Positions 34,852 to 43,833 of a stretch of DNA of 64,000 bases are shown one piece after another; positions within the stretch are counted from its first letter, which is position 1, and each line of letters starts with the position of its first letter. The notes beneath the pieces were generated by a model, which saw only the letters and a program-made list of their open reading frames with translations, was not told the origin of the DNA and did not search any database. A program made the translations under genes and the position numbers. Origin of the DNA: Streptacidiphilus fuscans (lineage in GTDB: Bacteria; Actinomycetota; Actinomycetes; Streptomycetales; Streptomycetaceae); NCBI RefSeq assembly GCF_015690355.1, contig NZ_JADPRT010000009.1, positions 94,427 to 158,426 of the forward strand, written 5' to 3'.

Positions 34852-35586
34852 ATGGCCGAGCAGTTGGCTCTGTCACACCCCGAGTCCGCCCGACCTCGAC
34901 CTCCGCAGCGCGCCCAGGCGGGCGCCCGGCAGAACGCCCAGCCCCACGGCTCCGCCACGCCGCGTCGGGCGTCGCGCGGCGCCGGGCGCACGGCCAAGTC
35001 GCCGCAGCGCCGGGACTGGCCGGTCGCCCGCCCGAAGCCGGGCTTGGTCCTGGTCGGGCTGCCGCTCCTCGGCGCGGGCGTCGACGAGGTCCTGGGCAGC
35101 CCGCTCGGCCTCTGTTTCACCCTCGGCGCGGTGCTCGGCACCGTGTGGGCGGCGCTGCTCTGCACCCCGAGCGGGCTGTGGTGGGTGCTGCCGATGCCGC
35201 CGCTGCTGGTCACGGCGATCACGGTCGTCTCCCAGCTGGCCCTGCACGGCGACCAGTTCGCGGGCGGCCGGTCGCTCACCACGGCCTCGGTGAAGTGGAC
35301 GGTCGCCGACTTCCCGATCATGGCGAGCGCCGTCCTGGCCGCCCTGGCCGCCCTCGGCGTGCGCCGAGCGCTCGCGCTGCGCACCGGCGACGGCAGCGCC
35401 ACCCGCCCCCGTGTCGTCCGCCCGCGCGGCGCGGACGCGGACGCGGACGCAGTCCCAGAAGCGACCTCAGGCTCGGCCTCGGGCTCGGGCTCGGAGGCGG
35501 CCTCAGCAGCCGCCTCGGCAGCGGCCGGTGCCTCGTCGCAGGATCCGAGTCAGGTCCCCGTTCCGCGAAGGAGCCACCATGGCTGA
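34852..35586 (+). CDS. DUF6542-type membrane protein
   Basis: 244 residues: a disordered, Arg/Pro/Ala-rich N-terminus (about 70 residues), four membrane segments (LVLVGLPLLGAGVDEVLG, LGAVLGTVWAALLC, PMPPLLVTAITVVSQLAL, IMASAVLAALAALGV) and a Ser/Ala-rich C-terminal tail. It matches streptomycete DUF6542 proteins. ATG at 34852 with AGAGGAG just upstream. It overlaps the LCP gene by 8 bases, so a cell-envelope role is suggested. Confidence 0.82.
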   Translation: MAEQLALSHPESARPRPPQRAQAGARQNAQPHGSATPRRASRGAGRTAKSPQRRDWPVARPKPGLVLVGLPLLGAGVDEVLGSPLGLCFTLGAVLGTVWAALLCTPSGLWWVLPMPPLLVTAITVVSQLALHGDQFAGGRSLTTASVKWTVADFPIMASAVLAALAALGVRRALALRTGDGSATRPRVVRPRGADADADAVPEATSGSASGSGSEAASAAASAAAGASSQDPSQVPVPRRSHHG

Positions 35587-37186
35587 CCGCCCCCGCAACC
35601 GCGCGGTGGGCCCTCGGCCCGCACCGTCGCTGGTCAAGGCCGGCCGCGCCGCCGTCGCCACCGCCTCGGCGGGCGTACTGCTGGTCAGCGGCATCTCGTG
35701 GTTCGCCTACAACTCGCTGACGGACGGCCTGAACACCTCCGACGCCCTGTCAGTCGCCCAGCGCCACGCCCCGCCGAAGCTCGACAACTCGATCAACCTG
35801 CTGCTGATCGGCCTCGACAGCCGCAAGGACATGAACGGCAACGACCTGCCCAAGCAGTTCGTCGAGCAGGACCTGCACGCGGGGTCCAGCGACATCGGCG
35901 GGTACAACACCAACACGCTGATCCTGCTGCACATCCCCAGCGGCGGCGGCAAGGTGCAGGCCTTCTCCGTCCCGCGCGACGACTACGTCCAGACCCTCAA
36001 CGGTGACGGGACCAGCCAGGGCTTCCACAAGATCAAGGAGGCCTACGGCATCGCCAAGGCCGCCGCCCTGCCCGCCCTCAAGGCGCAGGGCCTCACCGGC
36101 GCCGCGCTGGAGCAGCAGAGCCGCGAGGTGGGCCGCGAGGCGACCCTGGCCACCGTCCAGCAGTTCCTCGGCATCCGGATCGACCACTTCGCCGAGGTGA
36201 ACCTGCTCGGCTTCTACGACATCGCGCAGGTGGTGCAGCCGATCACGGTCTGCCTCAAGCACGCCACCAGGGACCCGGCCATGGCCGGCCAGGGCTCCGG
36301 CGCCGACTTCCACGCCGGCTACAACACCCTGGACGCGGCCCAGGCCCTGGCCTTCGTCCGCCAGCGCCACAACCTGACCAACGGCGACCTGGACCGCACC
36401 CACCGCCAGCAGGCCTTCATCTCCTCGGTGATGTACAAGCTCAAGCAGGAAGGTCTCTTCAACGACCTGGGCAAGATGCAGTCCCTCTTCGACGTGGTGA
36501 AGAAGGACGTGGTGCTCGACTCGCAGTGGAACATCCTGGACTTCGCCCAGCAGGTCCCCAGCCTGACCGGCGGCAACGTCGTCTTCAACACGCTCCCGAT
36601 CCAGGGCTTCGCCACCCGCAACGGCGAGTCGGTCAACCTGGTCGACGTGCAGCAGATCCAGCACATCATGCAGCGCCTGATCGGCCACGACCAGAGCCCG
36701 GCGGCGACGCCCGCGTCGTCCTCCGCAGCGTCCTCGGCGTCGGCGGCGTCCTCGGCACCGCAGCAGGTCGCGCCGGCGACGGTGGACGTGCTGAACGGCT
36801 CCGGGATCACCGGTCTGGCGGCGCAGAAGCTGAAGTCGCTGGTCGACGCGGGCTGGTCGCCGGGCCGGACCGGCAACGCCGCCCCGCACACCCACACCGT
36901 CGTGCACTACGGCAGCGGCGCGCAGCAGGCCGCCCAGCAGGTCGCGGCGAAGCTCGGTAGCAGCGGCGTCACGGTGGCTCCGTCCGGCGCGGTCGCCCCC
37001 GGCCACGTCGAGGTGGTCCTGGGCACGGACGCCACGCCGACGGCGCCGGGCGGTTCCGCCGGTGGTGCGGGCGGTGGATCGGGCGCAGGCGGCTCGTCCG
37101 ACGGGGCGCAGGCGGGGACGACGTCGGACATCCCCTTCCAGGGTTCGGCGGTCGAGATGGGCCAGGGCATCCCCTGCGTGGACTGA
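35579..37186 (+). CDS. LytR-CpsA-Psr (LCP) family cell-wall ligase with LytR_C domain
   Basis: 535 residues. One membrane anchor near the start (VATASAGVLLVSGISWF) places the catalytic domain outside the cell. The LCP domain has LLLIGLDSRKDMNG, NTNTLILLHIP, FSVPRDDYVQ and ALAFVRQRHN-x4-DLDRTHRQQ, the conserved Arg/Asp set that binds polyprenyl pyrophosphate. Residues about 400-490 form a LytR_C domain (VDVLNGSGITGLA), followed by a Gly/Ser tail. LCP enzymes attach glycopolymers to peptidoglycan. Overlaps the DUF6542 gene; GAAGGAG precedes the ATG at 35579. Confidence 0.92.
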   Translation: MADRPRNRAVGPRPAPSLVKAGRAAVATASAGVLLVSGISWFAYNSLTDGLNTSDALSVAQRHAPPKLDNSINLLLIGLDSRKDMNGNDLPKQFVEQDLHAGSSDIGGYNTNTLILLHIPSGGGKVQAFSVPRDDYVQTLNGDGTSQGFHKIKEAYGIAKAAALPALKAQGLTGAALEQQSREVGREATLATVQQFLGIRIDHFAEVNLLGFYDIAQVVQPITVCLKHATRDPAMAGQGSGADFHAGYNTLDAAQALAFVRQRHNLTNGDLDRTHRQQAFISSVMYKLKQEGLFNDLGKMQSLFDVVKKDVVLDSQWNILDFAQQVPSLTGGNVVFNTLPIQGFATRNGESVNLVDVQQIQHIMQRLIGHDQSPAATPASSSAASSASAASSAPQQVAPATVDVLNGSGITGLAAQKLKSLVDAGWSPGRTGNAAPHTHTVVHYGSGAQQAAQQVAAKLGSSGVTVAPSGAVAPGHVEVVLGTDATPTAPGGSAGGAGGGSGAGGSSDGAQAGTTSDIPFQGSAVEMGQGIPCVD

Positions 37187-37270
37187 CGGACGCCCGACCG
37201 GCACCAGGGCCAAAACGGACTCTTGTGCGACCCGGCTAGGAGATCCGCGAACACGTAGGACACACTTGTT

Positions 37271-37284
37271 GTGATTGATCGCAC
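37271..37284. promoter_or_regulatory. Crp-like site upstream of crp
   Basis: GTGATTGATCGCAC has the GTG-N8-CAC spacing of streptomycete Crp sites but reads CGCAC where GNCAC is expected. It lies 65 bases upstream of the crp start, so weak autoregulation is possible. Confidence 0.35.
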
Positions 37285-37348
37285 TGTTTCCCGGTCGGGC
37301 ATGATGGGGATCGCACCTCAAGCCTGCACGGCCGACTAGGAGGACCGA

Positions 37349-38023
37349 GTGGACGACGTTCTGCGGCGGGCACCGCTCTTCACCGCGCTGGACGACGAGC
37401 AGTCAGCGGAGTTGCGTGCCTCCATGGCGGAGACCACGCTCGCGCGCGGCGAGTCGTTGTTCCACGAGGGCGACCCGGGCGACCGGCTGTACGTCATCGT
37501 CGAGGGCAAGGTGAAGCTGCACCGCGCTTCGGCCGACGGCCGCGAGAACATGCTCGCGGTGGTGGGCCCCAGCGAGATGATCGGCGAGCTCTCGCTGTTC
37601 GACCCGGGCCCGCGTACGGCGACCGCCTCCGCGCTGACCGAGGTGAAGCTGCTCGGCCTGGGTCACGGCGATCTGCAGCCGTGGCTGCAGACGCGCCCCG
37701 AGGTCGCGATCGCCCTGCTCCGCGCCATCGCCCGCCGCCTGCGCCGGACCAACGACGTCATGTCGGACCTGGTCTTCTCCGACGTCCCCGGCCGCGTGGC
37801 CAAGGCGCTGCTGGACCTGTCGCGGCGGTTCGGCGTTCCCTCGGACGAGGGCATCCACGTCGTCCACGACCTCACACAGGAGGAGCTGGCCCAGCTGGTC
37901 GGCGCGTCCCGCGAGACGGTCAACAAGGCGCTCGCCGACTTCGCGCAGCGGGGGTGGCTCCGCCTTGAGGCTCGCGCCGTGATCCTCCTCGACGTCGAGC
38001 GCTTGGCGCGGCGCTCGCGGTAA
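37349..38023 (+). CDS. crp: Cyclic AMP receptor protein
   Basis: 224 residues: a cyclic-nucleotide-binding domain with VIVEGKVKLHR, MIGELSLFDPGPRTATASAL (the phosphate-binding cassette has GELSLFD--PRTATA), a long dimerisation helix, and a C-terminal winged helix (DLTQEELAQLVGASRETVNKALADF). Crp in streptomycetes controls germination, development and antibiotic production. GTG start at 37349 with AGGAGG upstream. In most actinobacteria nth is adjacent; here it is at 488-1360. Confidence 0.95.
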   Translation: MDDVLRRAPLFTALDDEQSAELRASMAETTLARGESLFHEGDPGDRLYVIVEGKVKLHRASADGRENMLAVVGPSEMIGELSLFDPGPRTATASALTEVKLLGLGHGDLQPWLQTRPEVAIALLRAIARRLRRTNDVMSDLVFSDVPGRVAKALLDLSRRFGVPSDEGIHVVHDLTQEELAQLVGASRETVNKALADFAQRGWLRLEARAVILLDVERLARRSR

Positions 38024-38043
38024 TCCCCTTCGGGCACGCGGGG

Positions 38044-38174
38044 AAGTTGCACTATCCAGGGGCGCGGGGAACTGCGCGAGAAACCACTGACATGCGGATG
38101 GCCCTGTTAGGTCGGGGCTCTACGTAAGCGAGTGGCTTGTCGCGCAGTTCCTCGCGCCCCTGGTGTTGCAACTT
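38044..38174. repeat. Long intergenic inverted repeat, copy 1
   Basis: AAGTTGCA...AGGGGCGCGGGGAACTGCGCG on the left is mirrored by CGCGCAGTTCCTCGCGCCCC...TTGCAACTT on the right, with a GTGGC/GCCAC-like centre. It fills the gap between convergent crp and the MBL gene. Two related copies occur at 42903-43117 and 46184-46312. It probably folds into a large hairpin that ends both transcripts. Confidence 0.85.
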
Positions 38175-38183
38175 CTCCTCGCG

Positions 38184-38972
38184 CTACAGCGCGCCTTGCT
38201 CCCGCAGATACTCCAGCTGTGCCCGCACCGACCACTCCGCCGCAGGCCACAGCGCGCGGTCTACGTCGGAGTAGACCTCCGCCACGACCGCCGCAGGCGT
38301 CCGGTGGCCTGCGGCTACCGCCGCAGCGACCTGCGCGAGGCGGGACTCGCGGTGGGAGAGGTAGTACTCGACCGCGCCGAGGGCGTCGTCGAGGACCGGG
38401 CCGTGGCCCGGGAGGATCGTGGTGACGTCGCGCTCCTGCGCGAGAGCGCGCAGGCGGCGCAGGGAGTCGAGGTAGTCGCCGAGGCGGCCGTCCGGGTGGG
38501 CGACGACCGTGGTGCCCCGGCCCAGGACCGTGTCGCCGGTCAGGACCGCGCCGTCCGCGGGGAGCGTGAAGCAGAGCGAGTCGGACGTGTGTCCAGGCGT
38601 GCCGACGACGCGGAGCTCCATGCCGCCGTACGTCAGCACGTCCCCGTCGGTCAGGCCCTCCTCGCCGAGCCGCAACGCCGGGTCCAGCGCCCGGACGCCG
38701 CTGCCGCTGAGCTCGGCGAAGCGCGCCGCGCCCTCGGCGTGGTCGGCGTGGCCGTGGGTGAGCAGGGTCGCGGCGACCCGGCAGCCGCGCGCCTCGACGG
38801 CGGCCAGCACGGCCGCGAGGTGGCCCTCGTGCAGGGGGCCCGGGTCGATCACCACGGCCTCGGTGGAGCCCGGCTCGGCGACGATCCAGGTGTTGGTGCC
38901 CTCCAGCGTCATCGGCGACGGGTTGAGCGCGAGCACGAGAGCGGCTCGCTCGGTGGGCTGCTGGACGGTCAC
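38184..38972 (-). CDS. MBL-fold metallo-hydrolase (LACTB2-like)
   Basis: 262 residues. The zinc motif THGHADHAEG (HxHxDH) is at about 75, followed by VVGTPGHTSDSLCF, LTGDTVLGRG and a late LPGHGPVLDD; a C-terminal helical region follows, as in LACTB2-type ribonuclease or glyoxalase-II-like proteins. The GTG at 38972 overlaps the NUDIX stop (GTGA). It sits next to crp in the conserved actinobacterial order. Substrate unknown. Confidence 0.9.
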   Translation of the reverse strand: MTVQQPTERAALVLALNPSPMTLEGTNTWIVAEPGSTEAVVIDPGPLHEGHLAAVLAAVEARGCRVAATLLTHGHADHAEGAARFAELSGSGVRALDPALRLGEEGLTDGDVLTYGGMELRVVGTPGHTSDSLCFTLPADGAVLTGDTVLGRGTTVVAHPDGRLGDYLDSLRRLRALAQERDVTTILPGHGPVLDDALGAVEYYLSHRESRLAQVAAAVAAGHRTPAAVVAEVYSDVDRALWPAAEWSVRAQLEYLREQGAL

Positions 38973-39829
38973 AGCTGCCCCCGCAGAGCCAGACCGGGGT
39001 AGCCCGGCCAGCTGACCACGACCGCGCCGTCCGTCTCGATCCGCGCCTCGGCCATGATCGGCTCCACCGTGCGCGCGTCCGCCGCGGCCAGCGCCTGGGC
39101 CGGGGTGGCGAGCGGCTCCAGCTCGCGCAGCGTGGTGACGGTCGGCGGCAGCATGCCGAACTCGCCCGCCGTGTGGTGGGCGACCGCCTCGCGGGGGCTG
39201 ATCCAGAGGACCCGGTCCGCCTCGCCCGGCACCTCGGCCGTGCGCTGGCCGTCGGGGACGGTCGCGACGAAGAACCAGGTGTCGTAGCGGCGCTCCTCGA
39301 ACGCCGGGGTGATCCAGCGCGACCACGCGCCCAGCAGGTCGCTGCGCAGCACCAGGCCGCGCTTGGCGAGGAACTCGCCGAAGGAGAGCTCGTGCGCCTC
39401 CAGGGCGGCGCGCGCGGCGCGCCACTCCTCGCCGGAGACGTCGGCGACCACGGAGTCCGCGTCGGGACCGGCCAGCAGCACGCCGGACTCCTCGAAGGTC
39501 TCCCGGACCGCCGCGCAGACGATCGCCCGCGCGTCGTCGGCAGGGACGCCGAGCCGTCTGCCCCAGGCATCCGCGTCCGGACCGGCCCAGCCGAGCTCGG
39601 GCACGCTGTCGCGCTGGTCCACGGCCCCGCCGGGGTAGGCGTACATGCCGCCCGCGAAGGCCATCGAGGTACGGCGGCGCAGCAGGTACGCCTCGGTTCC
39701 CTCGCCGCCCTGCAGGGCCGGGCGCAGCAGCACGACCGTGGCCGCGCGGCGCGGCGTGACGGGGGTCAGTTCACCGCGTGCCTGCGCCGCGATCCGGTCC
39801 GCCCAGCTCGGCGGGAGTCGATCACTCAT
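38969..39829 (-). CDS. NUDIX hydrolase, NUDT19-like
   Basis: 286 residues. The protein has YLLRRRTSMAFAGGMYAYPGG leading into a long insert and then CAAVRETFEESGVLL, a NUDIX box split as in NUDT19/peroxisomal CoA-diphosphatase-like proteins. Later RWITPAFEERRYDTWFF is also typical. It probably hydrolyses CoA-type or other nucleoside diphosphates. It is upstream of and overlaps the MBL gene. ATG at 39829. Confidence 0.88.
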   Translation of the reverse strand: MSDRLPPSWADRIAAQARGELTPVTPRRAATVVLLRPALQGGEGTEAYLLRRRTSMAFAGGMYAYPGGAVDQRDSVPELGWAGPDADAWGRRLGVPADDARAIVCAAVRETFEESGVLLAGPDADSVVADVSGEEWRAARAALEAHELSFGEFLAKRGLVLRSDLLGAWSRWITPAFEERRYDTWFFVATVPDGQRTAEVPGEADRVLWISPREAVAHHTAGEFGMLPPTVTTLRELEPLATPAQALAAADARTVEPIMAEARIETDGAVVVSWPGYPGLALRGQL

Positions 39830-39935
39830 GGCCGGATCGTACGGCGCAGGCCGTGGATTGCCCATGCCTGCTCCGCGCCCGAAGCCGGAAACACCCAGCT
39901 CAGGCCCAGTTCGGGCAGTTTTGGAGACCAAGGGG

Positions 39936-40400
39936 TCAGGCGCGGACCTGGACCTGGATCTCCACCTCGACCGGAGCGTCCAGCGGCAGCACCGCCACGC
40001 CGACCGCGCTGCGCGCGTGCACGCCCGCCTCGCCGAGGACCGCGCCCAGCAGCTCGCTCGCGCCGTTGACGACGCCCGGCTGACCGGTGAAGTCAGGCGC
40101 GGACGCGACGAAGCCGACGACCTTGACCACACGCTCGACCTTGTCCAGGTCACCGATCAGGGACTTGACCGCTGCCAGGGCGTTGACCGCGCAGATCTTC
40201 GCCTGCTCCTTGGCCTCCTCGGCGGTGACCTCGGCGCCGACCTTGCCGGTCAGGCTCAGCTTGCCCGCGACCATCGGCAGCTGGCCGGAGGTGAAGACGT
40301 AGTCGCCGGTGCGGACGGCGGGGACGTAGGCCGCAAGCGGCGGGGCGACCTCGGGCAGCTCCAGGCCCAGCTCGGCCAGGCGGCTCTCTACCTTGCTCAT
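39936..40400 (-). CDS. RidA family protein
   Basis: 154 residues with YVFTSGQLP, VVGFVASAPDF and HARSAVGVAVLPLDAPVEVE with the conserved Arg. It belongs to the conserved crp-ArsA-whiB neighbourhood in actinobacteria and differs clearly from the cluster RidA at 16030-16491. ATG at 40400, only two bases after the DUF4177 stop, so the two are co-transcribed. Confidence 0.92.
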   Translation of the reverse strand: MSKVESRLAELGLELPEVAPPLAAYVPAVRTGDYVFTSGQLPMVAGKLSLTGKVGAEVTAEEAKEQAKICAVNALAAVKSLIGDLDKVERVVKVVGFVASAPDFTGQPGVVNGASELLGAVLGEAGVHARSAVGVAVLPLDAPVEVEIQVQVRA

Positions 40401-40402
40401 TG

Positions 40403-40561
40403 CTACTGCTTCTCCCGCTTCAGGTAAGCCACCAGCTGCTCGGGGTTGTTCGGGCCCGGAACGACCTGGACCAGCTCCCAGCCGTCCTCGCCCCAGGTGT
40501 CCAGGATCTGCTTCGTCGCGTGCACCAGCAGCGGCACCGTCGCGTATTCCCACTTGGTCAT
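40403..40561 (-). CDS. Small DUF4177 protein
   Basis: 52 residues starting MTKWEYATVPLLVHA, with DTWGEDGWELVQVVPGP, the DUF4177 core. Function unknown. It is immediately upstream of ridA and divergent from the ArsA-like pair, in an order conserved from mycobacteria to streptomycetes. The 69 bases to the divergent ATPase start hold both promoters. Confidence 0.88.
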   Translation of the reverse strand: MTKWEYATVPLLVHATKQILDTWGEDGWELVQVVPGPNNPEQLVAYLKREKQ

Positions 40562-40630
40562 GACACCGGACTCTAGCCCGTCCGCCCAACCCCCACGGGT
40601 TACGCTCGCCTGGACGGGGACAGAGAACCC

Positions 40631-41704
40631 ATGACCGAGACAGCGACGCCCAGCACCAGGGAGGCACGCCACATGCCCGCAGCCGCATCCGCCGGCCCGG
40701 ACTGGGAGGGCGTGCGCCTTCACGTCGTCAGCGGAAAGGGCGGCACCGGCAAGACCACGGTGGCCGCCGCGCTCGCGTTGGCGCTGGCCAAGGAGGGTCG
40801 CCGGACCCTGCTGATCGAGGTCGAGGAGCGCCAGGGCATCGCCGAGCTGTTCGGCATAGCGGCGCTGCCCTACGAGGAACGCAAGGTGGCCGGCGGTCGC
40901 GGCCACGGCGAGGTCTTCGCGCTGGCCATCGACATCGAGCAGGCGCTGCTCGAGTACCTGGAGATGTTCTACAAGCTGGGCCGCGCCGGGAAGGCGCTGC
41001 GCAAGCTCGGCTTCATCGACTTCGCGACCACGATCGCGCCCGGCCTGCGCGACGTGCTGCTGACCGGCAAGGCCTGCGAGGCGGTCCGCCGCCGACGCCC
41101 GGACGGGAGACCCGTCTACGACGCGGTGGTGATGGACGCGCCGCCGACGGGCCGGGTGACCCGGTTCCTCAACATCAACACCGAGGTGGCCGGGCTGGCC
41201 CGGATGGGCCCGATCTACACCCAGTCACAGGCCGTGATGCGGGTGATCCAGTCGCCGGAGACGGCCGTGCACATGGTCACGCTGCTGGAGGAGATGCCGG
41301 TCCAGGAGACGGTCGACGGGATAGAGGACCTGCACGCGGCGAAACTGCCGCTCGGCGGGGTGTTCGTCAACATGGTCCGCCCGCCGGTCCTTGACGCCGC
41401 GGCGGTCCTGGCCGCCGACGGTGCCGACCACGAGGAGGAGCTGGCGCTCGCCCTCACCGAGGCCGGTCTTGGCGGCCGTCGCACGAGCGGCGGCGGTCCG
41501 AGCGCTGCGGTACGGAAGCTGGTCGGCCCACTGCTGGAGCAGGGCCGCGAGCACGCGGCCCGGGTGGAGCTGGAGCGCGAGCAGCGCCGAGACATCCAGG
41601 GGCTGAAGCTGCCCACCTACGAACTCCCGCAGTTGTCGGGCGGCGTCGACCTCGGCGGGCTCTACCGGCTGGCGACGGAACTGCGGAACCAGGGGGCGGC
41701 ATGA
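40631..41704 (+). CDS. ArsA/Get3-like ATPase, first of pair
   Basis: 357 residues. The P-loop is deviant Walker A type, VVSGKGGTGKTTVAAALALAL, with two signature lysines, then MDAPPTGRVTRFLN (Walker B/switch II). Homologues in mycobacteria (the Rv3679/Rv3680 pair) assemble as an ArsA/Get3-like complex linked to tolerance of stress. There is no arsenite-binding cysteine triad. Its TGA overlaps the ATG of the second ATPase (ATGA). Confidence 0.92.
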   Translation: MTETATPSTREARHMPAAASAGPDWEGVRLHVVSGKGGTGKTTVAAALALALAKEGRRTLLIEVEERQGIAELFGIAALPYEERKVAGGRGHGEVFALAIDIEQALLEYLEMFYKLGRAGKALRKLGFIDFATTIAPGLRDVLLTGKACEAVRRRRPDGRPVYDAVVMDAPPTGRVTRFLNINTEVAGLARMGPIYTQSQAVMRVIQSPETAVHMVTLLEEMPVQETVDGIEDLHAAKLPLGGVFVNMVRPPVLDAAAVLAADGADHEEELALALTEAGLGGRRTSGGGPSAAVRKLVGPLLEQGREHAARVELEREQRRDIQGLKLPTYELPQLSGGVDLGGLYRLATELRNQGAA

Positions 41705-42900
41705 GCAGCGGCGCGAACGGCAGCGGCAACGGCGGGAACGGCAGCGGCAGCGGCAGCAGTGGGGACCTGACCGCGCGTCACCTCGACGTCGACGCGCTGA
41801 TCGACGACCGCGGCACCAGGATCGTCGTCTGCTGCGGCTCCGGCGGCGTCGGCAAGACCACCACCGCGGCCGCGCTCGGCCTGCGGGCGGCCGAACGCGG
41901 CCGCAAGGTCGTCGTCCTGACGATCGACCCGGCGCGCCGGCTGGCGCAGTCGATGGGCCTGACCGAGCTCGACAACACCCCACGCGTCGTCAAGGGCGTC
42001 AACGGGGACGGCGAGCTGCAGGCGATGATGCTCGACATGAAGCGGACCTTCGACGAGGTCGTGCTCGCCCACGCCGACCCCGAGCGGGCCCGGCAGATCA
42101 TGGAGAACCCCTTCTACCAGTCGCTCTCCTCCGGCTTCGCCGGGACGCAGGAGTACATGGCGATGGAGAAGCTGGGCCAGCTGCACGCGACGGGCCGGTG
42201 GGACCTGATCATCGTGGACACCCCGCCGAGCCGCTCCGCCCTGGACTTCCTGGACGCGCCCAACCGGCTGGGGTCCTTCCTCGACGGACGGCTCATCAAG
42301 GTGCTGACCGCGCCCGCGAAGGTCGGCGGTCGCAGCGCGATGAAGATGCTGAACGTCGGCATGACGATGTTCACCGGCGTGCTGAGCAAGGTGCTGGGCG
42401 CGAACGTGCTCCAGGACGTGTCGACCTTCGTCGCGGCGATGGACTCGATGTTCGGCGGCTTCCGCGAGCGCGCGGACCGCACGTACGCGCTGCTGCAGGC
42501 GAAGGGCACGGCGTTCCTCGTCGTCGCCGCGCCGGAGCGGGACGCGCTGCGCGAGGCGGCGTACTTCGTCGACCGCCTGGAGGCCGACCGCATGCCGCTG
42601 GCCGGCCTCGTCCTCAACCGCGTCCACCGCACGGGCGCTCCGCAGCTCAGCGCGGAGCGCGCGCGGGCCGCGGCCGAGTCCCTCGACGACGGCTCGGCGG
42701 GCGCGGGCGAGCAGCTGGCCGCGGGCCTGCTGCGGCTCCACGCTGAGCGCGTGCAAATGATGACCCGTGAGCGACGCATGCGTGACCGCTTCGTGTCCGT
42801 CTACCCGGACGTCCGCGTGGCGGAGGTCTCCGCGCTCCCGGGCGACGTCCACGACCTCGACGGCCTCCGCGAGATCGGCACCCGCCTCACCGGCGACTAG
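41701..42900 (+). CDS. ArsA/Get3-like ATPase, second of pair
   Basis: 399 residues. A Gly/Ser-rich N-terminus is followed by VCCGSGGVGKTTTAAALGL (P-loop), LTIDPARRLAQSMGL (the ArsA-type DTDPA switch) and IIVDTPPSRSALDFLDAP. The P-loop has Ser in place of the signature lysine found in the first ATPase, so the two subunits are not equivalent. Co-transcribed with its partner and upstream of the convergent wblA gene. Confidence 0.92.
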   Translation: MSSGANGSGNGGNGSGSGSSGDLTARHLDVDALIDDRGTRIVVCCGSGGVGKTTTAAALGLRAAERGRKVVVLTIDPARRLAQSMGLTELDNTPRVVKGVNGDGELQAMMLDMKRTFDEVVLAHADPERARQIMENPFYQSLSSGFAGTQEYMAMEKLGQLHATGRWDLIIVDTPPSRSALDFLDAPNRLGSFLDGRLIKVLTAPAKVGGRSAMKMLNVGMTMFTGVLSKVLGANVLQDVSTFVAAMDSMFGGFRERADRTYALLQAKGTAFLVVAAPERDALREAAYFVDRLEADRMPLAGLVLNRVHRTGAPQLSAERARAAAESLDDGSAGAGEQLAAGLLRLHAERVQMMTRERRMRDRFVSVYPDVRVAEVSALPGDVHDLDGLREIGTRLTGD

Positions 42901-42902
42901 CC

Positions 42903-43117
42903 ATGCACCACCTCAGGGGCGCGGGGAACTGCGCGAACAACCACCCTGTGCGGATGGCCCTGCTCGTTCAGCCAACCACCTACACGAGTGGCTTGTCGCG
43001 CAGTTCCCCGCGCCCCTGGATAGTGCAACTACCTGCGGCAGCGCACACTCGGCTGCTCGCGCCCACGCGGCGGAGCCGCGCATCAGCAGAGGCCCGCGCC
43101 CCTGAGGTGGTGCAACT
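42903..43117. repeat. Composite intergenic inverted repeat, copy 2
   Basis: An inner unit (about 42914-43030) resembles the copy-1 repeat: GGGGCGCGGGGAACTGCGCG mirrored by CGCGCAGTTCCCCGCGCCCC. In addition the left end GCACCACCTCAGGGGCGCG (from 42905) is matched again by its complement near 43095-43113, beyond the inner unit. So a second right arm lies about 80 bases further out. It separates convergent ATPase and wblA genes. Confidence 0.8.
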
Positions 43118-43136
43118 ACCTCACATGCCGCGGGCG

Positions 43137-43457
43137 TCAGCCCGCCTCGGCGTAGTCCTCCACGTCGCAGACGCTGTAGCTCTGCTCGTACTCGGACCGG
43201 GCCGTCTCCAGCAGACGGCGCCAGGACACCACAGTCGGCCGACGGCGAAGCAGCGCTCTACGTTCGCGCTCGGTCATACCGCCCCAGACGCCGAACTCGA
43301 CGCGGTTGTCGAGCGCGTCGGCCAGGCATTCGGTGCGTACCGGGCACCCCGTGCACACCGCCTTGGCGCGGTTCTGTGCCGCCCCCTGGACGAACAGTTC
43401 GTCCGGATCACTGGTGCGGCAGGCGGCCTGCGCACTCCAGTCCTCAACCCAGCTCAT
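43137..43457 (-). CDS. wblA: WhiB-family iron-sulfur regulator WblA
   Basis: 106 residues starting MSWVEDWSAQAACR. The four [4Fe-4S] cysteines follow the Wbl pattern: one in AACRTSDPDE, then CTGCPVRTEC (C-x2-C-x5-C). The GVWGGMTERERRALLRRRP turn and basic segment contact sigma factor and DNA. The near-identity of this stretch to known WblA, and its place beside the ArsA pair and a class A PBP, support the name. WblA is a global regulator of development, redox metabolism and antibiotic production. An upstream in-frame ATG exists, but the start at 43457 fits the family. Confidence 0.93.
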   Translation of the reverse strand: MSWVEDWSAQAACRTSDPDELFVQGAAQNRAKAVCTGCPVRTECLADALDNRVEFGVWGGMTERERRALLRRRPTVVSWRRLLETARSEYEQSYSVCDVEDYAEAG

Positions 43458-43833
43458 GCTGGCGCCGTCCTCTCCCGAATCGAGGCTCCCCCACGGCGGC
43501 AACGGCGAATATGCCGTTGCCAGTTGAGGACGTTACGGAAGAAGTGCGCGTTGCAACAGCCCCTTGGGGCTCAATCCTTATGGCCCATTTGGACTATGCG
43601 TGCTCGGGAGATCACCCGTTGGAGTGATCGCAGGCAGGAGGCCTACACGGGCTTCGGGGACCCGCCGCGCGCCTACCGGATGCGCTTCCGTCTGGCATAT
43701 GCCGCTCATATGCCGACGATTCGGTCATCTCTCATCACCCACAAGAGTGAGTCGAGCGGGCAGACGGCGTCCTGCCGTGCGCTTGTGACAAGAGTAGGCG
43801 AACAGCTGCCCGCCTGTCCGGGGAACGCCGCGT
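43458..43833. other. 376-base divergent gap between wblA and the PBP gene
   Basis: No gene seen. The right half contains two CATATGCCG copies (43696-43719 region) and a GGGGAAC near 43821 just before the PBP start. The wblA promoter must be in the left half. Long upstream regions are usual for wblA, which is regulated by development. Confidence 0.6.

Noticed and set aside
36700..37150. Possible secreted mucin-like domain in the LCP C-terminus
   Set aside because: The Ser/Ala/Gly-rich stretches are ordinary linkers around a LytR_C domain.
43137..43502. Naming the WhiB protein WhiB4 because of mycobacterial synteny
   Set aside because: Its residue pattern fits streptomycete WblA; WhiB4 is only the positional counterpart in mycobacteria.
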